Below, piece after piece: positions 12,322-25,560 of a DNA stretch of 64,000 bases. The translations under genes and the position numbers were made by a program. Source of the stretch: Arbacia lixula (taxonomy: Eukaryota; Echinodermata; Echinoidea; Arbacioida; Arbaciidae); contig OZ022591.1 of the NCBI GenBank assembly GCA_963669155.1, forward strand, positions 21,303,024 through 21,367,023, written 5' to 3'. The notes under the pieces are model-generated. The model made no database searches. It saw only the letters and a list, made by a program, of their open reading frames with translations, and had not been told where the DNA came from. Position 1 is the first letter of the stretch. Each line of letters opens with the position of its first letter.

Positions 12322-13456
12322 ATAGTTCTTTGAAGGAACTATAATATAAAGCCCTAAAGGAATTGTTTTTTCTACAAACTTCATTTGTGTGCCAGGCAAG
12401 GCACAATGGTGCCCTATGGGATTATGTGTATCAATAGTGAAACAATCCACAAGTGATACGTTAAGGGTAAAACAATCCGATTGCTTTTTGTACATTTTGA
12501 CGAAACTTGACTTCTGACCCGTTTGAAGCTCCTAGCAGTGGTGAGTTCACACCAACATTACCATTCCTAATAGATGTAGGAACAGAGAATTACGTCACTT
12601 TAGATAGTATGAATCAAAATGAGGAAATGAAAGCATACTTTATCTAGTATAGCTATCTCATGCTTTGTTAGCTTGTTGACAAAGACATCCCTTGATTGAA
12701 AACATCATCAACAAGCCAAAGAGTCTCTAACAGCTTCAGCTTTAGAAGAAACCTCTCTCTCTCTCTCTTGAGGAATCAGGTTTCTGGAGGAACAATCATT
12801 TACCACACATCATGCAGGAGTTGTTTGTACCGGGGGATTAATACTAGCCAGCTTATTAATCCCCTTTCAATTATTTAATCCCTGTGGATGAACAGTGGCA
12901 TCCCTAACCATTCACTTGGGCTCTCACAAGGAAAGAGAATGAAGTGCTGGGATAATAACTGAAGTGTTTTTTTTTTGCAGAGAGACAGAGGAAGGGATGA
13001 GGTAGCCTCTGCTCTAGGATACAAGGACCGTTTTTGTTTACTAATGTACTGCTGCTACCACTTCTAAGTCTGGAATAGAGACTAGCCCTGCTTTTCACTC
13101 TCATCATGCAGAATGATTATTGCAAATGTATGAAGATAATAGTCTTAATGAGCAGACTTTAGTTGTGGTTGCAGAGGTTTACAGAAAGAAATAGACTACA
13201 AAGCCTGGAAGCTAGCCTACAGATAGTGAAGAAAGAGGGGAACATTGAATGGACTCCTGTTATAGGGATGAGTATCTGCTTGTCTGACTGGTTTCTGTAA
13301 AATTGATATAATGGGAAAGAAAAATAAACAAGAATAGAGAGACTGGGATGAATAGAGAGGAAGACTCCAAACATGCTTGCCTTGCCATTAACAAGATACA
13401 AAGAGACTAGAGAGTGGCATCAAAAAGAAATCAAGGAGATGCCGAATTAAATGAAT
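12322..13456. other. No gene recognised
   Basis: Unique-looking DNA. It contains a short hairpin, GGGATTAATA...TATTAATCCC-like, near 12,835-12,863, and a short CT run at 12,752-12,768. No splice-flanked coding segment. Confidence 0.5.
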
Positions 13457-13896
13457 AAAGAAGGACAGAGAGAAAGAGGGAGAGGGAGAGGGAGAGGGAG
13501 AGAAAGAGGGAGAGGGAGAGGGAGAGGGAAAGGGAGAGAGAGAGGGAGAGGGAGAGGGAGAGGGAGAGGGAGAGGGAGGGAGATTGAGAGAGGGGGGGGG
13601 AGAGGGAAGTAGAGCGAGGGAGAGAGAGAGAGAGAGAGATAGAGAAAAGAGAGAGAGATGGAGAGAGAGAAAGAGAGAGAGAGATGGAGAAAGAGAGAGA
13701 GAGAGAGAAAGAAAGAGATGCAGAGAGAGAGAGATAGAATGAGGGAATGAGGGAGAGGGAGAGGGAGGGAGAGAGAGAGGGGGGGAGAGGGAGAGGGAGA
13801 GGGAGAGAGAGAGAGAGGAAGAGGGAGAGGAAGAGGGAGAGGGAGAGGGAGAGGGAGAGGGAGAGAGAGAGAGAGGAAGAGGGAGAGGAAGAGGGA

Positions 13897-13942
<46 letters not shown>

Positions 13943-13950
13943 TAGAGAGA
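13457..13950. repeat. Long polypurine (GGGAGA)n tract
   Basis: About 490 bp with almost no pyrimidines on the plus strand, built of GGGAGA, GA and GAAAGA units. The long minus-strand frames rich in Ser, Leu and Pro are artefacts. Tracts like this can form triplex DNA. Confidence 0.96.
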
Positions 13951-14851
13951 GCAGCCATCATCAGATGAAAGAAGTAATACAAAAGTAAAGTGAGGGGTTA
14001 AAAGCTTTGACGCGTCATACGCAGGATATAGCCCAAGCGCACTGCCATATTGCGTACGCCGTGCGTTCCGTGCAAAACGCACACTTACCTATGGTACTGT
14101 TTCTTTGGCACTTACGCATTTACCCGCCTGGTTAGAATGTAGAATCATTACCAAAGCTAAACCTTCGGCCCTGATCGGAGTCACAAAGTGGTCGACTGGT
14201 TCACCATAGTGTTTAACATTTATTTTAAATATTTGAATTTATGTATATATTGGAGAAAAAATATTTGGGTAAACAAATAAAAATATGATTTGATGAGAAA
14301 AGAAATAGTATCATGTAAATATTTGTATTTTTGTTGTTAATTTTATATATTTATTAATAATTTATAGAAAACATACTCTAGTACAAATAGCCTGGAGCAT
14401 CCAGGCATTCAAGTTGGCGATTTCGCTGGGTGCCACATACGTGCGTTAAGTTCGCAAGTAAGCGTAGCAGCTAAATAGTGACATCTCCCCACAGAATCGA
14501 CGCATGAAAGCCTTTAAGACCTATGATAGTAAGATCCACATTCTTCTTCTTAGAGAACAGTCTTGAAGACGTAATACACCTTGCTGAATAGATGAAAGAC
14601 AGTCATTGGAGAATGAAGTGAATGACTGACCGCAAATCACTATAAGCCTTCCATGTAAAGAGGGAAAGGAACAGCAATTTCTTATGAACGAAGTGATAAC
14701 AAATGGAAGCATAAAGGATGAGGGAAGCAACCAGGGAATATCTCGTATTGCTGAGGGACATGGAACAAGTTTTTATAAGAATCCCTCAGGTTTGTTTGAC
14801 ACTTAGGTAACCTCTGAGAATCTCCACATATTCAGAATTGAATATTTTCAA
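13951..14851. other. No gene recognised
   Basis: A CpG-containing patch (14,000-14,110) is followed by AT-rich DNA (14,220-14,380). A donor-like site on the minus strand near 14,088 has no acceptable exon behind it. Confidence 0.5.
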
Positions 14852-14996
14852 GATGTACGCAAATTCAACATTCATCTTTCAAACAATACATTACTGATTG
14901 TAACCTTAAAGCTTGTCTGAGGATTGTAGGTCTAGCAACAAGTACTAGCTTCAGAGTGCATTCCATCGATTGAAACTGCATCATGAGATACAGGTA
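14852..14996. repeat. Diverged repeat L, copy 1
   Basis: Aligns by eye with 27,617-27,762: shared blocks include CTTTCAAACAATA/CCTTCAAACAATA, AAAGCTTGTC.GAGG, AGCAACAA and GAGATACAGG/TAGATACAGG. Low-copy, clearly diverged, same orientation. Confidence 0.65.
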
Positions 14997-15480
14997 AAAA
15001 AATGTCCTACTTCACAGTTCTGGGAGAGTTCAGAATCCTAGAGATTGTGTGCCCACAATGCTGTCAAATACTGCGAGGGCTGATATTTGCATGCAATTAA
15101 CGTGCTTGTATAACAACACTAATTTTCCTATCCGTGCACATGTTATGAATACACTTTTGAGATGTTGTCTTGCCCTGTTGTGAGAAGATTCGTAATGAGC
15201 ATGCACAGAATAGTATAAACCTGTTTTTTTTTATCAATCTCAGGAAAATTAAGGGATTACCCCACATGCAGACACTACTTGAAGACTGAATGAAGATTAA
15301 GGAAGAAGGTCTCCACACTTGGAGAATGGGTCCACATACCTCGCTTACTGTAACAGCAACAAAAACCTGGAGCAAAACAGTCACAGTTTGACAACAGTAT
15401 CTTCATTGAATTAAATCAATTTATATAGATGGACGGAAGCAGAGCGGGGTGTGTAAAGGGAATATTGCCTGCATGAGAGG
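14997..15480. other. No gene recognised
   Basis: Contains a minus-strand acceptor and GTATGT donor pair bracketing 27 nt (about 15,339-15,365). It is too short to call an exon. Confidence 0.45.
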
Positions 15481-15790
15481 ACTGGGCACGCCATCATGCA
15501 GTGATTTCTGGTTTAATGGATGTCTTAATGCCCATTGAGCAGGCCGTTAATAGATAAAGCATTTCTTCATCTGCTAGAATGGGGAGAATAGGTAGAGGGG
15601 AGGCAGGGGTGTGTAATAGGTGAAGCGAAACAGCTAATCCCTTAATCCCTCTCTGGTAGGCAGCTGGGACTTGAATAGACGAGAAGGGGTAAGTGGGGCC
15701 TAGTCCCATCTTCTGGGAGTTAAAGGGGGATAAGTACAAAATATCCCAGAAAAATAGATTGAAAACAGTTTGAATAATATCAAACATGTG
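15481..15790. promoter_or_regulatory. Candidate conserved non-coding block with TAAT sites
   Basis: Non-repetitive sequence with repeated TTAAT/TAATCCC motifs (for example TTTAATGGATGTCTTAATG and CTAATCCCTTAATCCC). It is also open in one minus-strand frame for 97 codons, but has no splice sites. The motifs fit homeodomain-type binding. Enhancer function is inference. Confidence 0.25.
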
Positions 15791-15820
15791 ATCAAGAAGG
15801 TATGTCAGTTAAAACAAACA

Positions 15821-15990
15821 TTGAAGGGCATATACTGCACTGGGAAAACAAACAATCCTTCAAAAGGTGATCGTGAGCAATATTTTTGCCAATGGTCTTA
15901 AATTAAGGTATTATCCATTTTAGAAACTTGCTGAAAGTGATTTGCCATCAAATGATCCATATTTGGATAAATTAGTGATGAAATCACAAA
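15821..15990. repeat. Fold-back repeat family B, copy 1 (left half)
   Basis: Matches the left arm of the complete copy at 17,217-17,587 from GGGCATATACTGCACTGGG to GATGAAATCAC. The right arm is absent, and the break leads directly into family C sequence. Confidence 0.8.
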
Positions 15991-16380
15991 TTCCTCCAAA
16001 TAATGGAACTGGAGACTGACTTATATTGATTGCAAGATTGCGAGTAGGTGTTGGGCGGGATGTCCGAGATCTCGCAGATTTTTGTAGCCTCCTGGTCAGA
16101 GACCATAACAGTGCACATCATGACTCTCCCCTTCACTCTGCAGTGATACATTGAGGTAAGGGGCACACTGCCCAGCGATTCACTGTGCGGTGCAATATGA
16201 TTTATGAATGTATATGGTCGCTAGAAAACGGGCCATTTCAAACATAAACAAGAATGATTTTTTTGCTTTACATTATAAGTTTCATGAAACTTTGACTGAG
16301 ATTTCATCATCATGTGGGGTGTACTGGTGCTTCCTGCTGAGTTTCACAACTTTTGCAACTGGGCTACCAGTACTTCATCT
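15991..16380. repeat. Fold-back repeat family C, copy 2
   Basis: Begins with the family C segment ATAATGGAACTGGAGACTGAC and ends GCTGAGTTTCACAACTTTTG with the ACTGGGCTACC edge. It abuts the truncated family B copy, so one was probably inserted in or beside the other. Confidence 0.7.
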
Positions 16381-17216
16381 TGAAAGCTCAAGCACATGAT
16401 TTACAATCCTCTACCATTCAAGGACAAGGAGGCTGCCTGCATGTTCAAAACATTTTCACAGTTTCCAAACAAGCCTTGTTAAAAAACAGTTGGCAGCATT
16501 TATTATCCTGTTGGTCCTGCCCTTCCCCTCCAGGTTCCTTCCTCAAGGAGGAGGCGGATGTTACCAGCCTGGGAACAAGCAATTTTATGCAAGAACCTGG
16601 TTTCATGGCTGTTTGACATTTCTGATCCCAATAGGGTCTGGAATTCTTAAGACTAGTCACTGTATCATTCTCCTCTTTTCTCAGTATGTCAAACATTGTG
16701 TTTCTACAGAGAATAGTGGAAAACGGTTTATCTTTTCCGGCATCGAAAAACCATATCACCCTTAAACCAGCCTGTTTCTACAAAATGAATAATCAGTTAA
16801 CTCTGATCCGCGTCGCAAATTAAGCTTCAGTCCGAATTCGTGATATTCAACCTATGACCTCGCAATGCATTGACTGTGGTATATGCACTGGTCCAAAATG
16901 GCGCCTCGCAAGTAAAATTCACTCCAGCACTTGGCGTTTATTTTTCTGTTTTTAAACTAAAATGTTCAATTTTGGGGCAGCGATAGCAACGGCAGGGCAC
17001 AGAAAGCGCGAAGGAGTCACATTTCTAGGTTCGTCCACTGACCCCTACTTCTGCCAGACTCGATTCTATTTTCGCTGTGTGTTAAAGTTAAACAGATTAA
17101 CACGGCAATAATCACCTCTGGAAGGTTATGAAAAACCGTATTTGGTCAGATACGGTTTATCAATAAACCGCATCGCGTCTTGTTTCTACAGGAAAGTTTT
17201 CCAGCATTCTGGATAC
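16381..17216. other. No gene recognised
   Basis: Several overlapping frames of about 90-100 codons cover 16,350-16,765, but they lack splice sites and family resemblance. AAAATGGCGCC near 16,899 resembles a YY1 site. A hairpin, ACCGTATTTGGTCAGATACGGT, lies at about 17,135-17,160. Confidence 0.5.
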
Positions 17217-17587
17217 TTAAAGGGTATATACTGTACTGGGAAGGCAAAAAAACCTTCAAAATGTAATTGTTAGCAATCTTCTTGCGAATGGTCTTAAATT
17301 CATGTATTGACCATTTTAGAAACATGCTGAAAGTTATTTGCCCTCAAATGATCCACATATGGAGTAATTAATGATTAATGATTAAATCCTCAAAATGTTC
17401 GGGCCGAACATTTAAGATTTGTGATTTAATCACCCATTACTCCAAATGTAGATCATTTGAGGGCAAATACCTTTCAGCAAGTTTCTAAAATAGACAATGC
17501 ACGAATTTAAGACTATTGGCAAGAAGATTGCTAACAATTACATTTTGAAGGCTTTTTTGCCTTCCCAGTACAGTATATGCCCTTTAA
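17217..17587. repeat. Fold-back repeat family B, complete copy
   Basis: A near-perfect palindrome of about 371 bp, from TTAAAGGGTATATACTGTAC to the inverse ending CCCTTTAA. The centre is near 17,403 (AATGTTCGGGCCGAACATT). Partial copies are at 15,821 and 46,882. The TTAA at both ends may be the target duplication. Confidence 0.92.
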
Positions 17588-19440
<1,853 letters not shown>

Positions 19441-19486
19441 TATTATGAGGGAGAGAATGAGAGAAAGAGAGGGAAAGAATGGGAAA

Positions 19487-19553
<67 letters not shown>

Positions 19554-19650
19554 TAAATGAAAGATCAAGAAATACATTATGAGAGATAGAGTTTGATATA
19601 GATATATGACAGGGATAGAGAGAGAGACAGGGACAGGGAGAGAAGCAAAT
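19441..19650. repeat. (GA)n microsatellite with purine-rich flanks
   Basis: A pure GA run at about 19,492-19,548 inside a GAGA/GGGA-rich region that extends to about 19,650. Confidence 0.95.
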
Positions 19651-20057
19651 ATGGAAAGATATAAAAGGGACAAAATACACACATGACACAGATCAGAAAC
19701 CTATATCTGGGATATGAATGTATGCATCCCACATTGCAGAACAAATAACAAATCATGACAGATCTCTTGATGTCCTGGAATAAATCATCAAATCTACCCA
19801 AAGTGTTTGCAAGAGAAAATCCTCAAGAATAATGACAGATGCTAAGCCCAGTAAAGAGAAAAGGAAAATAGATAATTTACTCGATGCTCATAACCAAGCA
19901 ATTTCCAAACAAAAAGGCCATTCACCCCCCATCTTCCTGACAAACACTAAAGTCGGATTATATTTGTTTGGAGAAAACAGCAGGGTGGAGGCCATTGGTT
20001 TTAATGATGTTTTCTTAGGAAGTTTATGTATCATCTTTACACTCTAGTTGGGCTGCT
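19651..20057. other. No gene recognised
   Basis: Mixed sequence without coding frames longer than about 70 codons and without repeat similarity. Confidence 0.5.
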
Positions 20058-20790
20058 TGGTGGAGGAGGAGGAGGAGGAAGAGGAAGAGGAGGAGGAGGA
20101 AGATGAGGAGGAAGAGCAGGAGAAGGAGAACACAAAGTCAGAGTAGTATAGGAGGAAGAATAATAGAAGGAGGAGAAGAGGGAAGAGTATAAGGAGGAGA
20201 AAGATTAGGAGTAGGAGGGGCAGGAGGAATAGAAGATAAAAATGGAGAAGGAAGAATGGAAGCAGGAGTAGAAGCAGGAGTAGGAGAAGTAGAAGGAAAA
20301 GTATAGTATAAAAGGAGGAGTAGTAGAATGAATAGTATAAGGGGGAGTAGAAGGATGAGGAGGAGGATGAGAAGAAGGAGGAGGAGGAGGAGGAGGAGGA
20401 GGAGGAGGAGGAGGAGGAGGAGGAGGAGGAGGAGGAGGAGGAGGAGGAGGAGGAGGAGGAGAAGGAGGAGGAGGAGGAGGAGGAGGAGGAGGAGGAGGAG
20501 GAGGAGGAGGAGGAGAAGGAATAGTAGACGGAGGAGGAGGAGGAAGAAGTGGAAGGTGTAGAAGGAAGAGCAGAAGGAGTAGAAGGAAGAGTAGAATGAG
20601 GACAAGGGGGAGTAGAAGGAGGAGGAGAAGGAGGAGGAGAAGGAAGAGTAGATGGAGAAGTAGAAGGAGGGGTAGATGGGGAGGAGGAGAAGGAAGAGTA
20701 GAATGAGGACAAGGGGGAGGAGAAGGAGGAGGAGAAGAGTAGAAGGAGAAGTAGGAGGAGGGGTAGATGAGGAGGAGGAGAGAGGAAGGG
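20058..20790. repeat. (GGA)n trinucleotide array, ~730 bp
   Basis: Purine-rich throughout. The core at about 20,375-20,515 is nearly pure GGA, and the flanks contain AGTAGAAGG-type decayed units. Frames through it give poly-Ser, poly-Pro, poly-Leu or poly-Arg and are not genes. G-rich trinucleotide arrays can form quadruplex or triplex DNA. Confidence 0.97.
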
Positions 20791-21164
20791 GTGAAGGATG
20801 TTGACCTCCGGGGTGCAGTGTTGCTGAAAGGATGGATGTCTGACAGCTCAAGAGGGACATGGTTTGGATGAGAAACAGCACATAAAAAAACTTCCAGGAT
20901 TGGGAGTTGAAGATAGGAAGTTAATACATTATAAAGTATTTCAAAAAGATCATAGTTTTGCATTGGAAAATGCAAGAAGATCAACAGATTTGAGCAACAT
21001 TACCTGCAGCTTAGCATACCTTCCTGTGGTTTTCAATATGTTGGTTATAACTACATGAAAGATTGGTAAACTAAAATACATGTACAGGATGTCTTTACTG
21101 GGTTTCTTGCAAAAACTGAGATGCATAACCATGTTCAGCATAGGTCAACGGGTTACACACTGGG
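20791..21164. other. No gene recognised
   Basis: A minus-strand acceptor-like TCTTTCATGTAG (21,051-21,062) and donor-like AAG|GTATGC bracket 31 nt. The phases do not fit neighbouring exons, so no exon is called. Confidence 0.45.
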
Positions 21165-21965
21165 TAGCCCCTTAGAAAGTCAACATTAAATTTTGTAAAA
21201 ACCACAGAAAATGGAAGAAAATGCTGTGCAAGAACTTCCCTCACCATAATAGAACTGTGGTTCATGTAGCCTAGATTGTGGGCATCCTTTTAGAATTTGA
21301 AATGCATTTCCAAAGGCCTTTATTAACGCGTTTAGAAAAACGGTGCGTTTATCAACTCAATCGCCCAAGTCGAAAACCGGCCTTGTCACTGCGCAGCTCT
21401 ACTGCACCGTTACACATGCACTGTAGTACAATAGTGTGCGATCAATGTGTTTACTTGGCGTGGCGCGCGTGTTCTCAGAAATCGGAAACATGTGGTTTAA
21501 AGTCGTTTCAAAACAGCTTTGCGTTCATCTCGCTTCTAGTTTGAAACATGCAAATGTGTGCGATCCTAAACGCGTTTGAGCCAGAAACGCATTTAGGATC
21601 GCACAAATTTGCGTGTTTCAAAACAGCTTTCCGAACCCCATAATCAAAACACCTTTGCATTTATCAACTCCCTGAAACGCGTTTAAAAAAATTTACATGC
21701 GTTTGGAAACCTTAATTCTACCCCCAAAAAAAGTTGATAAACACGCCCACAGAGTCCTCAATCAGGTTTTGGATGTCCTGTCCGAAACCAACTTCAAATC
21801 TAGCAATCAATATAATTCTGCTCAAAGTCAGATTCCAGTTCTATTTTTGAGAGGGAGTTCTTATACATTATTTCCTTCCATATGCTGTGTTTGTTATATT
21901 AAAAAAGATACCTGTAAAAGGGCTAGCCCGTCAATAAATTGTGTGTTTCTGCCACAGAATTAATA
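21165..21965. repeat. Family C copy 3 split by another fold-back
   Basis: Left family C sequence (GAAGAAAATGCTGTGCAAGA near 21,211) and right family C sequence (AGCAATCAATATAATTCTGC near 21,800) are separated by a different element at about 21,300-21,712. The inner element has a strong stem near 21,540-21,630 around GATCCTAAACGCG...CGCATTTAGGATC. It is a nested insertion. Confidence 0.75.
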
Positions 21966-23096
21966 CCAGAAAATAAAGTTGGGGTACAGCAAGCCTGTCT
22001 GTATGTCCCTTCCATCACAACCTCTCCTCCCTGATTGACCATTTGTCACCATCCATGCTGGTCGGTCGCTAAGGGCAAGGCAAGATGCGATCCCTCGGGA
22101 CTAGCCTTCAGTCAAGACTCTTTAAAAATACCCAGGAGGAAGGCCTGGGCCTTCACAATACTTGTACCGTGATTATTGATTCTTTTCACACTTGATCTGA
22201 GTTAGGTGTGAGGAGGGAGTGTGGGAAGAAGGTGAGGTGGAAGCACATATTTCTGTCAGTGTTTGGTAATGAAATCTAGAGAGGACAGGAAATGAAGTTA
22301 CCCCATAGATGTGTCAAAAGAAAAATGATGGCTACCTAGAGATTAGCCTGCTTCCAGGCTGATGTGCATTTCAAATCCAAAACGTCAAGTCTACTACTCA
22401 GCTTTCCACTCCTTCTGCTTTCCAGTCCTTTTAAGGACTACACTCATTTCGAAAGAATACTCTACTTTCAAATCTCCACTTTCTCACCTTTCCAATTCAC
22501 CTCCTATTATATCCATTTTTCTTATCTCAGTCCCTCCAGGACTTTACACATGGTGTACTGTAAAACTCTTCCGCGATTGCTCATACCAACATGCAAACCT
22601 TCAAACATTATCATCATCTGACTCTGGAAAACTTTGGGGATACAGTCTGATGAATTAAAGAAATGACAGCAACAAAATATTCCAAGTACATGTATTTACA
22701 AACTAGTATAATGTGCATTCTATATCACATTTCAAAGCATGGAAGTCCAAAATGACAATCGTGGAAAGTCACAAATCCAAATAATGAAAGGCATTAACTG
22801 AATCATAGGTTTCCACTTCTTGACCACTACCTTCCTCAATGAGCACCCCCCCCCCCACACACACACAAATACCCCCCCCCCCATCACCTCCTCCTTGTCC
22901 TCTTATCTATCTAAATGAGCACCACCCCCTACCTTCCTCCATCTTCTTCCTCCTCCTCCTCCAAAACAAAGACAATTCAAGTGCTAGCCCCTGAATATCA
23001 ATCTTTCAACACAAATGTAGCAGAGTGACACTACAAGGCCACTGCCATGCCCACCCCACCCCTCCCCCTAGCCCCATTAAGGCCCATCCTATCCCC
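21966..23096. other. No gene recognised; likely 3' UTR of the 23 kb exon
   Basis: Downstream of the minus-strand stop at 23,097. Holds C runs with CA (22,848-22,866 and 22,871-22,882) and an unremarkable unique stretch at 22,000-22,200. UTR status is inference. Confidence 0.4.
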
Positions 23097-23241
23097 TCAG
23101 GCCACATCAATGTCCAGTCTCATTCTGGCCAGCATCTGGACCAGATGGTCAAGAGATTTACGGTAACACTGGGCCATCATCATCAACATTTCAAGACTGG
23201 ATGCTGGAATGCTTTGGGTCAGTTTCTTAAATGATACCAAT
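23097..23241 (-). CDS. Terminal coding exon, protein unknown
   Basis: The minus strand shows an acceptor (CCTTCTTTTAGTCTATTTCAG) followed by 145 nt that stay open to a TGA at 23,097-23,099. The first base completes a codon, so the preceding intron is phase 2. It encodes 47 residues including KKLTQSIPASSLEMLM and QCYRKSLDHLVQMLARMR, ending DIDVA. The composition is protein-like, with amphipathic helical spacing and no low-complexity bias, unlike the shadow frames here. It cannot follow the 59.5 kb exon directly, because that join meets a stop after four codons. It is either a separate gene's last exon or an alternative 3' end reached through an unseen exon. Family not recognised. Confidence 0.65.
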
Positions 23242-24778
23242 CTGAAATAGACTAAAAGAAGGTCAACAATTGTTATATTGTATTCATGAGCCTTTCAAGT
23301 AGAAATGTTTTATTCTGATGACTGCTCTTTTGTATTTAAACTTCCAAATGAATGACATTCAATCCATCCGCTTTTTGATGCATTTTTATATTACCCACAC
23401 AATTATATCCACAAGCCTTTTAGCAAAGTAGGACATCACATGATAATGTTATAACATTATTCATTTTTCTGCATTGTTATGAAAACATGCATGACTTTCT
23501 CCCTGAAAGTAGTTGTTCCTTTGTCAGGCAAGAGAAGTCAGTTGTGACAATAGAGGGGAGCAATTATGTAATAATCATAATAGCAGTAAGATGCAAAGTT
23601 TGATGGTTCACTTTTTGCCAACAGTTCAATATCTACAGTAGACAAGGCATGGGAGGTGACGCATCTCCATGGCTGGGTAGATTCCTGTCTCCCCCCCCCC
23701 CCTCCCCCTTCCACCTGGTCAATACATAGGGGGGGGGGGGGGGACAGCTGGTCACATGATTTCACCCACCTAGTCCCAGCCCTCTCCTTCCACTAGACCA
23801 CACAAAGAATGCACACTTCTCCTCTCTCCTGGGTCTCCCTCGACCCGTTCACATCACAGCCTTTTACACACGAAAATGATGATACTACAATCGCAACTTA
23901 ACAGTGGAAATTCCGAGGCAGGCAACAACCAAGATGTTTGGCTGGTGCAAGTGCCTGCAAGTTTTTTTTTTTTTTTTTGGCAGGTGATGCATGCTTTTGG
24001 ATAGCCTTGCCAGAAACCACTGAAGTTTCAAAGGTAATGTCAAACATTGCTGTATCATTGCCCAGTTAGATTGTGGGAATGATTTAATCCACGAGTGTTA
24101 TTTGAGTGTGAATGCGTCTATTAAATCAGTAAGAAGATGCATAAAGTCATTACGATGTGCACCATCTCCCTCCATGGACGTCCGAACAAGGGTGCTTCAT
24201 TATTTGCTGGTTCCACTTTGCTCATTCACAGGGCATTTCAGAGTCTAGAGCAGCACAAATGACTGGAATAACCCATTGATGCGCTCCCTTTACATGCTAT
24301 TGAATGGTAGCTCTTCTCTCATTGCAACAGCATAAACAGATCCTCTTCATCATAAGAGCTTTGCAGAGCGACCAACATTGAAATTCAACAATCAGGAAGA
24401 TTTTTATTTTGGAATATTTGATTAGAAATCAGGGAGATGTCTATCAAATGCATACAACCTAATGACAATAATCTATCAATAATCAGGGATATTGGGTGAT
24501 GAGATGAACTCAAATGCAGTAATACTGGTCTACTTTCAGGGAGTCTTCTGCAAAATCAGGGAGACTTGGCAGCTCTGGCTTTGGTGTGAAAGGGGTCTAA
24601 GATGGTGAGGGCACTAGATGAAATATTACCCAGGGTACCTTGGCTACAGTTATTATTGATTACTCCACAGCAGTTTTTAACAACCCACATTCAAGGGTGT
24701 GCCCTTCATTTTTTGGACATGTTTTTGCCATTCTGAACTAGTTTTTATCAAAATAAGCACAAATATGTAAAGATACAC

Positions 24779-24782
<4 letters not shown>
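23242..24782. other. Probable intron; C/G homopolymer pair
   Basis: A C run (23,690-23,708) and a G run (23,729-23,743) lie 20 bases apart and could form a hairpin. A T run is at 23,962-23,978. The block 24,160-24,380 is non-repetitive and could be conserved non-coding DNA. Confidence 0.5.
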
Positions 24783-24871
<89 letters not shown>

Positions 24872-24886
24872 ACACACACACGCATG
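24783..24886. repeat. (CA)n microsatellite
   Basis: About 100 bp of nearly pure CA with one AT and one CG interruption. Confidence 0.98.
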
Positions 24887-24982
24887 TATCTTCATGAGAC
24901 AGAACAAGTTGCAATATAGTGCCATATTTGGAAAATATTTTGGAAAACTTTAAATGAAGAAAATGCTTTACCAATGGGAGCA

Positions 24983-25355
24983 ATGCCGCATTGCGGACTG
25001 ACAGGGACAAAATGATTATGTATGCTGACTATGGTTAGTGTGTTTCAAACAAAAACATGGATATCTTACTCGTACAAAAAATGTTAGGCATACACACAGT
25101 AGTAGTAAGGATAGCATGCTCCATCCATTGTCATTCATTTACAGGATGGAGTATGCTATCCTTACTACTGGGTGTATGCCTAAAAATTTCTTTTCAAAAT
25201 TGAAATTACCCCAGAAACCCCTTTCACTAAAAAGAGGATAGTTTTTCATTTGAAAACATTCGGGAAACTGTAACTGAGATTTCATACACATTACGGTTAG
25301 GGTATACTGCTAATTCAGGCCAAGTTTCATGACTTGGGGAAAATAGGACACCCAT
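24983..25355. repeat. Family C copy 4 carrying an inserted hairpin
   Basis: Starts near CGGACTGACAGGGACAAAATG and ends GGGAAAATAGGACACCCATTC. The right half matches copy 1 around TTAGGGTATACTGCT.ATTC. It is interrupted by the palindrome at 25,084-25,183. Confidence 0.75.
25084..25183. repeat. 100-bp near-perfect hairpin
   Basis: The left arm TTAGGCATACACACAGTAGT and onward pairs with the right arm ending GGGTGTATGCCTAA over about 40 bp. It has only two mismatches and one 3-nt bulge, and a loop of about 17 nt. It looks like a tiny fold-back insertion, and if transcribed it would make long double-stranded RNA. Confidence 0.9.
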
Positions 25356-25560
25356 TCTGTCCAACTATTCACAAATTCCTCTGTTCTGGAATGAACCTAG
25401 AACATAACTTACATTAATGGGGTCTTGAAACATTAATGTGGGAGGAAGGTCAGCCTTTCTGGGGGATGTATTTCACTGAGATATACAACCCCTCAAACCA
25501 GCCAATAAATTCCATATCATGGGCTCATCATGTCACTCCATTGGGGAAAGAAAGAGTAGC
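25356..25560. other. Spacer between repeats
   Basis: Short non-coding spacer between family C and family A elements. A minus-strand GTAAGT-type donor near 25,412 lacks a convincing exon. Confidence 0.5.

Noticed and set aside
13431..14082. Long minus-strand Ser/Leu/Pro frames (183 and 211 codons)
   Set aside because: They lie entirely or mainly in the polypurine tract. Overlapping frames are open simply because the tract lacks stop triplets.
15339..15365. 27-nt minus-strand microexon candidate (VFVAVTVSE)
   Set aside because: It has a plausible acceptor and GTATGT donor, but is too short to judge, and its phase does not help to join the supported exons.
20044..20984. Minus-strand frames of 222-259 codons
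   Set aside because: They are translations of the (GGA)n array as Ser, Leu and Pro runs, with no domain and no splice structure.
21032..21062. Minus-strand 31-nt exon candidate
   Set aside because: The splice-like borders exist, but it ends in phase 2 and does not fit the phase-1 terminal exon at 11.6 kb.
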